A stretch of DNA of 64,000 nucleotides from Bryobacteraceae bacterium (lineage in GTDB: Bacteria > Acidobacteriota > Terriglobia > Bryobacterales > Bryobacteraceae). Below, in pieces: positions 58,701-64,000 of this stretch. The notes under the pieces were generated by a model. The model was not told where the DNA came from, searched no databases, and saw only the letters and a program-made list of their open reading frames with translations. The DNA lies in assembly GCA_025980665.1 (NCBI GenBank), contig JAICXC010000001.1, forward strand, positions 1 through 64,000. Direction: 5' to 3'. A program made the position numbers and the translations under genes. Within the stretch, counting starts at the first letter, position 1. The number at the start of each line of letters is the position of its first letter.

Positions 58701-59018
58701 GACGTCAATCGCAGGGTTCGTGTTCACCTGCAGCACGATGCCGGTTTGCACGGATGTTCTGAAGCCTTGTTTGCTGACTTCGAGTTGGTATGGACCCGTC
58801 GGCAGGCTCAGCACTGAGTACCTGCCGTCCGATCCGCTAGTCGCCGTCCGGACTAAACCCGTGTCGGTCTGCGTTAGTTTGACCTGTGCATCGGGAACGC
58901 TGGCGCCGGTAGGATCGAGCACCGTACCGGAAACCTGCGAAGTTGCAGCGGATTGTGCCCACAGTCCGGCGCAGCAAATCATCAAAAGGACAAAAAGTGC
59001 GGTTGAACGAGACGTCAT
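55719..59018 (-). CDS. Oar-like TonB-dependent receptor, second
   Basis: This is an outer-membrane receptor of 1099 residues. The signal peptide (TALFVLLMICCAGLWAQS) is followed by the carboxypeptidase-regulatory fold (SQVSGTVLDPTGASVPDAQV, LSLPTGPYQLEVSKQGF). The plug has VVDLPLNGRNPTDLVFLVGA, YTLDGGTHNDPFNNLALPLP and YGQHAGGAINAITKSGTNEY. A long barrel ends GDPRIMQFAFKYIF with terminal Phe. It differs from the receptor at 36-40 kb in length and plug sequence, so the two are distant paralogues. A sigma-70-type promoter lies at 59056-59084. It may take up a polymer degraded by the secreted enzymes around it. Confidence 0.9.
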   Translation of the reverse strand: MTSRSTALFVLLMICCAGLWAQSAATSQVSGTVLDPTGASVPDAQVKLTQTDTGLVRTATSGSDGRYSVLSLPTGPYQLEVSKQGFRTSVQTGIVLQVNTNPAIDVVLNVGAVTDQVVVEAATTMVEVHTTSVGQVIDSQRVVDLPLNGRNPTDLVFLVGAAAPAPPADLVSAKNYPGEQPISIAGGQATGATYTLDGGTHNDPFNNLALPLPFPDALQEFKVETSALPAQYGQHAGGAINAITKSGTNEYHGDLFEFVRNYKFNARNFFAPVRDSLKRNQFGGTIGAPIIKDKLFFFAGYQGTLIRSNPTAANGTVPTPQMVNNGDFSTIASKTCQTNAVQLFDPASSPVAGSRLPFVGNQIPVSEFSQPALNMLKFYPVPSDGACGKESFSPRSGQDEHMGIAKGDYQINSKQTVFLRYLVSHALLPTPYDGVNPLTMTSSGADDLVNSAVFGHTWVISPTMINAFRATFDRSAVTKTQTPTFDGPSLGIKMHTLVPGHIVLSVTGGPSSAAITSYPAFDPTTTFQLANDFTIIKGKHQFAFGGSWIRQVQYVFGPLNGDGVISFTGSQTGNGTANGLGMADFLLGRTNSFQQGGVQYAYERYHSVGLYAQDNWKLTSHLTLNYGLRWEPYIGGSMPLGYVMHFDRALFDQNVHSSVYPSAPAGVLFPGDKGFDTNGRPSNTKLNDFAPRLGVVWDPKGNGRMTVRLSWGILYDMPHTLFAYGFSQAPPWAAVINLPTVSLADPWANYPGGDPFPFNLAKNATFPAFSSYTSYPLNIHVPYLQQWNLSVQKQIGANWLLSASYLGNSTIHLWAEAPLNAAVNVPGATIGNQNQRRVLYLANPAQGQYFGTVHQLDDGSTASYNAMLLSVQHRLASYFSVLANYTLSHCISGPFTSELDGSGYGNPANRNFDRGNCVGIDHRHLANFTALQEAPRFSDKWIRALASDWRFSEIISLQSGGFFSVASGVDSALNANLGAQRPNYVGGDPYASPSCAATTQFCVPWLSTASFKPAATGTYGNLGAANIVGPGAFRFDMSLVRSFAVREKQKVEIRAEAFNLLNHYRPGNPAATLSTPASFGQITAGGDPRIMQFAFKYIF

Positions 59019-59055
59019 TAGCCCCTCTTAGCACACTAAAAAGCAAATTGCGAAC

Positions 59056-59084
59056 AGTATGACAGTCAGGTTTTTCGAAGTCAA
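59056..59084 (-). promoter_or_regulatory. Sigma-70-type promoter of the second Oar-like receptor
   Basis: On the minus strand TTGACT (59084-59079), a 17-base spacer and CATACT (59061-59056) lie 38 bases before the receptor start. This is the best -35/-10 pair I found in the window. Confidence 0.55.
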
Positions 59085-59145
59085 GGCAAAACGGGCGAAA
59101 GCAGATCCGGCCGTCAGTGGGTCCGGCCTCCAGCCGGACGACGGA

Positions 59146-59697
59146 TCACTTCGCCGGCCGCGAAGCAGGAAGATTAGGCGCCAGCGGCGGTTGCGGCCCG
59201 ACCACACTGGTAAGCGCCTGATATGCGCACTCTTCATCGCGATTGCCGCCGCCCACCCCGATCGCCCCGATCATTTGACCGTCGACGATGATCGGCAGTC
59301 CGCCCGACGTGGGAAATACCGGCAGCTTAGCCCAGCGCAACTGCACCGCGACATTGTTGGCGACCTGGTTCGCCCGCGTATGCGTCGAATCGCGCGTATA
59401 CAACACGCTTTGCGCTTTGAGCAGCGCAGTTTCCGTATTGATCGGAACCTGCCCGTCCATGCGATGCGCGTGCACGATTTGTCCCGTCGGACTCAAGATA
59501 AAAACACTCACCGCCATATTGTTTTTGGTGGCGAAATCAATACAGGCTTGCGTGATCTTCGCCGCCGTGTCCGCCGAGATCTCATTTTTGATCAGCGTCT
59601 TCTTGGCGGCTTCGTCCGAGATGACGAACTTGTTGATGTTCTGGGCCGATACCGCAGCCGCGACGACCGCGAACATCGCAGCAATTCGCATTTTCAT
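59146..59697 (-). CDS. Secreted GlcG/HbpS family protein
   Basis: This is a 183-residue protein with a signal peptide (MKMRIAAMFAVVAAAVSA) and one GlcG/HbpS domain. Family features are AAKITQACIDFATKNNMAVS, VSVFILSPTGQIVHAHRMDG and GGLPIIVDGQMIGAIGVGGG followed by DEECAYQALTSV. Members bind haem or act in glycolate or glycan pathways; the function here is unknown. It is preceded by a degenerate stretch (59708-59930) and by the VOC gene on the same strand. Confidence 0.88.
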   Translation of the reverse strand: MKMRIAAMFAVVAAAVSAQNINKFVISDEAAKKTLIKNEISADTAAKITQACIDFATKNNMAVSVFILSPTGQIVHAHRMDGQVPINTETALLKAQSVLYTRDSTHTRANQVANNVAVQLRWAKLPVFPTSGGLPIIVDGQMIGAIGVGGGNRDEECAYQALTSVVGPQPPLAPNLPASRPAK

Positions 59698-59707
59698 AAT
59701 TTGCTCC

Positions 59708-59930
59708 TTATTTTACCGGTACGAATCTTTGCACACGCTCGCCGGCGAACACCTCACCAGTGCAAGACGTTGCCTTTGGAATCCACAGCGACCATGGGCA
59801 GCCCGGGGGCCGTGCGCGAGCCGTCGCACCGACTACCTTCCCCATGTTGGGATCGCAATTACGAAAGGTATTCTGTCCGATTACCGTTCTTGCCGATGTG
59901 GAGCATTGCGGCCTCCTCAAGATGCACGTT
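59708..59930 (-). pseudogene. Coding remnant of unknown family
   Basis: The stretch between the VOC and GlcG/HbpS genes has coding-like pieces in different frames. One reads NCDPNMGKVVGATARARPP, another PGLPMVAVDSKGNVLHW followed by a stop, and a third GEVFAGERVQRFVPVK with a stop at 59714-59716. Together they look like the C-terminal part of one protein hit by at least two frameshifts. I cannot name the family. Confidence 0.35.
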
Positions 59931-59935
59931 CCTCT

Positions 59936-60982
59936 TTACCGGGCAGGCTGCCACAGCATGATATAACCGCCCACATCAGAATCGCGAATCAACGCTGCCC
60001 GCCCTTTGTGGAAATCAACGATGCCGCCTTCTGAGACGCTGATCGCCCCACTCTTCTTGGCTCTCGCGTAAGCGGTTTCAATGTTACTCACCTGTAAGCC
60101 GACAAAGTTGGCATTGATGTCCTGGAATTTGATGGGAGGAACGGTCTTACCTTTGTTGACGACAAAATAGCCCAATTCGATGCGCAAATTGTTATTGGTC
60201 GTCGCCTGTGGGAACCAGCCGTTTTGCATGATCTGGTTTGCGCCGGTATTTTGGAAAGGTGGATAGTCGCCGCCCAGGACCTTCGCATAAAAATCGCGGG
60301 CTTTCTGGGGATCGATGACATTCACCGCATAGTGATTGAAGCCGGCCTGTTTGCCTAGACGCTCGATGTTTTGGGGTGTCGCGGAGGAATTGGAAACCCC
60401 GAGCGCAGCGGGCGGATCGCCGGGCTTCGGAATCGGTTTGCTGAAGTACTCAAGGGTCAGCCCATCTGGATCCGAGATGAACGCAAAGCGGCGAAATCCC
60501 TGCTGTTGGCGGGGATTGGGAAGGCCTTGGACCTCTGGCATCTTCAGCATATTCAAACCTTCCAGCTTGTCCAGCAGCGCGCTGACGCTGCCGTCCACCG
60601 TCATATCAATATGGCTGCCTAACAAATCCCAGGAATTCAGCTTGCTCCAGTCCTGGCGCTGAATTCCGCGGTATTGACGCAGCACCAGGGTGAAGGGGAC
60701 ATCGGAGACCGAACTTTGAACCCGCATGGTTGCGGTCCGCGATTCCGCCCCCGGCGTGTTGCCCAGTTTGTTCAGCTGTTTGTCAACGGTCCAGCCGCCG
60801 GGCCCCTCCGCCACTTTAAAGTCGATAGCCTCGAAGAATTTTATGGACCGTTCCAGGTCCGCAACCTGGTGACCGACCAAGGCCATCCCGACTACATCGG
60901 AAGGGCGATCTGATGCTTGGCCGAATAGCGATGGCATTGCGAGCGCAAGAACTAGAGCGAACGATATCTTTCTGTGTATCAT
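59936..60982 (-). CDS. Secreted two-domain VOC (glyoxalase-like) protein
   Basis: This is a 348-residue protein with a signal peptide (MIHRKISFALVLALAMPSLF) and two vicinal-oxygen-chelate repeats. The first is about residues 30-160 (MALVGHQVADLERSIKFFEA and RFAFISDPDGLTLEYF). The second is about 205-345 (FNHYAVNVIDPQKARDFYAK and ALIRDSDVGGYIMLWQPA). Export is unusual for this fold but common in Acidobacteria. ATG 60982 has AAGGTGA upstream and gives the signal. An earlier GTG at 61003 would overlap the stop of the gene upstream (GTGA). The reaction is unknown. Confidence 0.82.
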   Translation of the reverse strand: MIHRKISFALVLALAMPSLFGQASDRPSDVVGMALVGHQVADLERSIKFFEAIDFKVAEGPGGWTVDKQLNKLGNTPGAESRTATMRVQSSVSDVPFTLVLRQYRGIQRQDWSKLNSWDLLGSHIDMTVDGSVSALLDKLEGLNMLKMPEVQGLPNPRQQQGFRRFAFISDPDGLTLEYFSKPIPKPGDPPAALGVSNSSATPQNIERLGKQAGFNHYAVNVIDPQKARDFYAKVLGGDYPPFQNTGANQIMQNGWFPQATTNNNLRIELGYFVVNKGKTVPPIKFQDINANFVGLQVSNIETAYARAKKSGAISVSEGGIVDFHKGRAALIRDSDVGGYIMLWQPAR

Positions 60983-60999
60983 GATGTCACCTTCAGAAA

Positions 61000-61920
61000 T
61001 CACTTCAAGTGCTGGAGGGACTGCTCATTCTCCAAACAGATCTCGTCGATCAACTCTGTGTCGACCACGATGCGCTGGTTTAATGTGACCGTCCATGGCT
61101 TGGTGTAAGCCTTAGGATCGTCGACCGTAACCTGGACTTCGAGGTGTCCAAAGTCCGGACGCCGGATCTGCTCACGCACTTTGGCAGCCTCGGTCACCAC
61201 ACTGCCATTCCAATCGATCCAGGTATCGTCGCGCAGTCCGATGGTGTCGACCACCAGGGTATCGCCCGACCACTTCGCCGACGAATATCCTTGCCAAGAG
61301 GGCGTCGGATCTTCGGGCAACGGCCGCGCGTCGGTGAATACCTGGCGGTATCCGGCGTTCAATTCATTGAGCATCACCAGGAGATTGGGCGTGTGGACGA
61401 ACTTTAACAAATGCGGCATCCCGTAAGCTCGAATGAAGTTGTCCGGCAGGCAGCGGATGTGGGGATCGTCTATTGCCAGGTTGTCGGTGCGCTTCTTGAC
61501 GATGGGCACAAGCCACGGTTGATACGGCAACCCTCCCGGGAGATCGATGCCGATATTCGCCATCTGGCGGGAGGCCCGGATGTTACTTTGGTCACCAGGA
61601 TTGTCGCTGGGATTCTGCGGCTGCCTGGGACTTGACACCTCTTTGGGACTCGACAAGCCTCCGGGTCGGGGCATGTTGGGTTCTCCCGTCGTCCAGATAC
61701 CGGAAAAATCGGGTTTGCCATCCGCCATGCGCGGCGCGGGGGCCGACATGTTCACCTTGCCATCGGCCTTCCGTGGCACGCCGATGGTGGGATAATGCAC
61801 CCACTGCGCGGCCAAGTGAGTCGCTGCTAAGGGCGTACCAAGAATGACAACAGCGCATAGGACGCCGCGATGTATTCCAAGCTCGGGGTTTGGGCGTCGA
61901 GAAAGAAATAGGAAAGGCAC
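61000..61920 (-). CDS. Secreted DFSGIW-type protein, paralogue 1
   Basis: This is a 306-residue exported protein of unknown function, with hydrophobic segment VLCAVVILGTPLAATHLAAQ. The mature start WVHYPTIGVPRKADGKVNMS is followed by APAPRMADGKPDFSGIWTTG, then PHIRCLPDNFIRAYGMPHLL, WSGDTLVVDTIGLRDDTWID and the end CLENEQSLQHLK. The same order of motifs occurs in the gene at 62785-63561. The start is a GTG at 61920, or an internal one closer to the hydrophobic segment. The orphan 3' end of a third copy lies just upstream at 61949-61985. It precedes the VOC gene by a GTGA overlap or an 18-base gap. Confidence 0.75.
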   Translation of the reverse strand: MPFLFLSRRPNPELGIHRGVLCAVVILGTPLAATHLAAQWVHYPTIGVPRKADGKVNMSAPAPRMADGKPDFSGIWTTGEPNMPRPGGLSSPKEVSSPRQPQNPSDNPGDQSNIRASRQMANIGIDLPGGLPYQPWLVPIVKKRTDNLAIDDPHIRCLPDNFIRAYGMPHLLKFVHTPNLLVMLNELNAGYRQVFTDARPLPEDPTPSWQGYSSAKWSGDTLVVDTIGLRDDTWIDWNGSVVTEAAKVREQIRRPDFGHLEVQVTVDDPKAYTKPWTVTLNQRIVVDTELIDEICLENEQSLQHLK

Positions 61921-61948
61921 TCGGATAAAGCATACATCAGAATGGAAA

Positions 61949-61985
61949 TCACTTCATGTGCTTGAGAGACTGCTCATCTTCGCGG
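61949..61985 (-). pseudogene. Orphan 3' end of a third DLSGVW paralogue
   Basis: On the minus strand these bases read REDEQSLKHMK and a stop, against ENEQSLQHLK and a stop at the end of the gene at 61000-61920. The match continues a few bases past the stop (TGATTTC). Nothing else of the gene remains upstream. Confidence 0.55.
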
Positions 61986-62024
61986 GGAAAAGGGGGGGAA
62001 GGGGACAGACGACCTTCCCTTCCG

Positions 62025-62543
<519 letters not shown>

Positions 62544-62544
62544 T

Positions 62545-62713
62545 CAGGACGAGGGGAATCTGGACTTTGGGAACGTCGGCGCCCGCGGCGACCATGCGCT
62601 CGACCAGTAGTTTCCATTCGGCAGGCGTGTGTCAGGCCCTGGTGATGAGGCTCAACGCGTGGCAGGTGGTACACGCGGTTTCGACGATGGCTTTCGGGTT
62701 CTGGGCGAGGCGG
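62545..62713 (-). pseudogene. c-type cytochrome remnant with in-frame stop
   Basis: On the minus strand the frame reads HRLAQNPKAIVETACTTCHA with a CxxCH haem motif (62673-62659). It goes on LSLITRA, then a TGA (62634-62632), then in the same frame HTPAEWKLLVERMVAAGADV and PKVQIPLVL. This is the usual single-haem segment of acidobacterial secreted cytochromes. The rest is missing on both sides; at its 3' side it abuts the DUF433 remnant. Confidence 0.6.
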
Positions 62714-62784
62714 TGGAGCAAGGAACGATGCTCGCGAGGAAGAGAGACGTGTTCTTCACGCCGGTATTCTATACAATGTCAGCA

Positions 62785-63561
62785 ATGAAGATGTGGCTGG
62801 CGTTATTATTCGCGACGGCTGTCTCGGGACATCTGTCTGCCCAATGGCTGAATTATCCGACCGCGGGAATCCCGCGCACGAAGGACGGCAAACCTAATCT
62901 CTCGGCGCCCGCGCCGCGAGCGGCGAACGGCAAACCGGACCTGTCGGGAGTGTGGCAGGCTGACGGTCAGACGTATTTCTTCGACTTGGCCGCCGGGCTG
63001 AAGCCGGAAGACGTGGCGATGCTGCCCTGGGCCAAGGAACTGCAACAGAAGCGCATCGATAACGAGCACGGGGACGATCCGCTGTCCCGTTGCCTGCCGC
63101 ATGGCGTTCCTCGCATCAATACGAATGGGTTGTTTCCGTTCAAGATTATCCAGACGCCGGGGCTGGTGGTGATCCTATATGAGCAATTGAACCTGTTCCG
63201 GCAGGTTTTTCTGGACGGGCGGACGCTGGCGAAGGATCTGAATCCGACGTGGCTGGGATACTCGACCGGCCGATGGGACGGCGACACGCTGGTGATTGAG
63301 ACGTCGGGATTGAATGGGAAGGCGTGGCTGGATACGCAAAAGAGCCGTCCAGCAACGGATGCACTGCATGTAACGGAGCGCTTCCGGCGGACGAATTTCG
63401 GGACGCTGGAGGTGGTAGCGACGATCAACGACCCTAAGACGTATTCCAAGCCTTGGACAACGACTCCACAGAAGATGTTCCTGCAGTTAAATACGGACAT
63501 CCTGGAATTCATCTGCAATGAGAATGAGAAGGACATTCCGCATATGACGGTGGGCAAATGA
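62785..63561 (+). CDS. Secreted DLSGVW-type protein, paralogue 2
   Basis: This is a 258-residue exported protein of unknown function, signal MKMWLALLFATAVSGHLSAQ. WLNYPTAGIPRTKDGKPNLS and APAPRAANGKPDLSGVWQAD match the paralogue at 61000-61920. LSRCLPHGVPRINTNGLFPF, RWDGDTLVIETSGLNGKAWL and FICNENEKDIPHMTVGK follow the same pattern. ATG 62785 and ATG 62776 are both possible. A TATACA at 62770-62775 would place the transcript start next to 62785. It overlaps the amidohydrolase start (ATGA), so it may assist that enzyme. Confidence 0.75.
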   Translation: MKMWLALLFATAVSGHLSAQWLNYPTAGIPRTKDGKPNLSAPAPRAANGKPDLSGVWQADGQTYFFDLAAGLKPEDVAMLPWAKELQQKRIDNEHGDDPLSRCLPHGVPRINTNGLFPFKIIQTPGLVVILYEQLNLFRQVFLDGRTLAKDLNPTWLGYSTGRWDGDTLVIETSGLNGKAWLDTQKSRPATDALHVTERFRRTNFGTLEVVATINDPKTYSKPWTTTPQKMFLQLNTDILEFICNENEKDIPHMTVGK

Positions 63562-64000
63562 TACGTCCGCTGCTGCTGGCGTTATGGCTGGCAAGCGCGC
63601 TGTGGGCGCAATCGGACCTGATTCTCACGAACGGGAAAATAATTACGGTGGATGAGCGCTTTTCCATCGCACAGGCAGTGGCGATTCGGGGCGACCGTAT
63701 CGTGGCGACGGGGACGAATCAAGAAATCGCACAATTGGCGGGTCCGAACACTCGCAGGATCGACCTAAAGGGCAAGGCAGTGATTCCCGGGTTGATCGAC
63801 AACCACATGCATCTGCTGCGCGCGGCGGCAACTTGGGTGAAAGAGCTGCGTTTCGACGGTGTGGATTCGCGCAAGCGGGCGGTAGAGATGCTGCGTGCGC
63901 GGGTCAAATCGTCCGCGCCGGGCGAGTGGATTTACAACATCGGGGGCTGGGCACATCAGCAGTTCACGGACGATCCCAGACCATTTACGCGGGAAGAACT
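63558..64000 (+). CDS. Secreted amidohydrolase, 5' part
   Basis: This is the first 147 residues of an amidohydrolase-3 (YtcJ-like) family enzyme; the 3' part is outside the window. The signal peptide is MIRPLLLALWLASALWAQ. Then DLILTNGKIITVDERFSIAQ, AVAIRGDRIVATGTNQEIAQ and KGKAVIPGLIDNHMHLLRAA follow, the last with the HxH metal motif. Members are metal-dependent hydrolases of amide or N-acyl bonds. The ATG overlaps the stop of the DLSGVW gene (ATGA), so the two are translated together. Confidence 0.88.
   Translation, partial: MIRPLLLALWLASALWAQSDLILTNGKIITVDERFSIAQAVAIRGDRIVATGTNQEIAQLAGPNTRRIDLKGKAVIPGLIDNHMHLLRAAATWVKELRFDGVDSRKRAVEMLRARVKSSAPGEWIYNIGGWAHQQFTDDPRPFTREE

Noticed and set aside
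61989-62005. G-rich run (AAAAGGGGGGGAAGGGGAC) as a possible structural element
   Set aside because: It lies inside decayed DNA, is short, and has no partner for a defined structure.

Overview
The window looks like chromosomal DNA of a soil-type acidobacterium, most likely order Bryobacterales ('Solibacter' group). The evidence is a protein of the Acidobacteria-typical TIGR03435 family, two giant Oar-like TonB-dependent receptors with a carboxypeptidase-regulatory-like N-terminus, several secreted 'DLSGVW/DFSGIW' proteins, and GC-rich DNA with long antisense shadow ORFs. The assignment is inferred from gene content. I saw no rRNA, tRNA, CRISPR array, intact insertion sequence or clear intrinsic terminator.

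Layout. 1-3.5 kb: the end of an F1 ATP synthase operon (atpA 3' part, atpG, atpD and a short atpC). 3.6-5.3 kb: molybdate transporter genes modB-modC without modA. 5.3-8.1 kb (minus): a LysE exporter, a frameshifted membrane protein and an OprB-like porin. 8.1-12.4 kb (minus): the nitrogen-control operon amtB-glnB-glnD. 12.5-20.3 kb (plus): a broken PilZ gene on the opposite strand, then ggt, a sugar isomerase/epimerase-like gene, asnS, a small cupin-like gene, arginase, ddl and an S41 protease. 20.3-26.1 kb: PpiD-like foldase and DedA, a frameshifted TIGR03435 gene, and cmk-lysC. 26.1-33.9 kb: a tripartite RND efflux operon (adaptor lipoprotein plus two permeases) behind a perfect palindrome. 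33.9-40.7 kb: small membrane proteins, an MFS transporter, an Oar-like receptor and a ThuA-domain protein. 40.7-44.6 kb (minus): nitroreductase, aldo/keto reductase, cyaY, hemW and ltaE as one tight operon. 44.7-50.7 kb (minus): an EF-G-like GTPase and the overlapping biotin operon bioB-F-D-A. 50.7-64 kb: mostly secreted proteins, including a Cys/His-rich small protein with an outer-membrane partner, a Tat cupin, a carboxylesterase, a beta-propeller, a second Oar-like receptor, a GlcG/HbpS protein, a VOC protein, two paralogous DLSGVW proteins and the start of an amidohydrolase.

Housekeeping blocks are intact and tightly coupled; many neighbours overlap by ATGA or GTGA. Decay is concentrated in a few spacers. 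I could reconstruct a PilZ gene with an internal deletion, a GNAT remnant, a DUF433/DUF5615 toxin-antitoxin pair with several frameshifts, a c-type cytochrome fragment, and the orphan 3' end of a third DLSGVW paralogue. Three further ORFs have one frameshift each, which could be real or assembly error.

The best leads for something new are three. One is a 36-base dispersed repeat that supplies a -10 element at modB and the hydrophobic core of a signal peptide in the S41 protease. Another is a group of probable leaderless genes whose -10 box lies about 6 bases before the ATG. The third is the Cys/His-rich small secreted protein paired with an uncharacterised outer-membrane-type protein.
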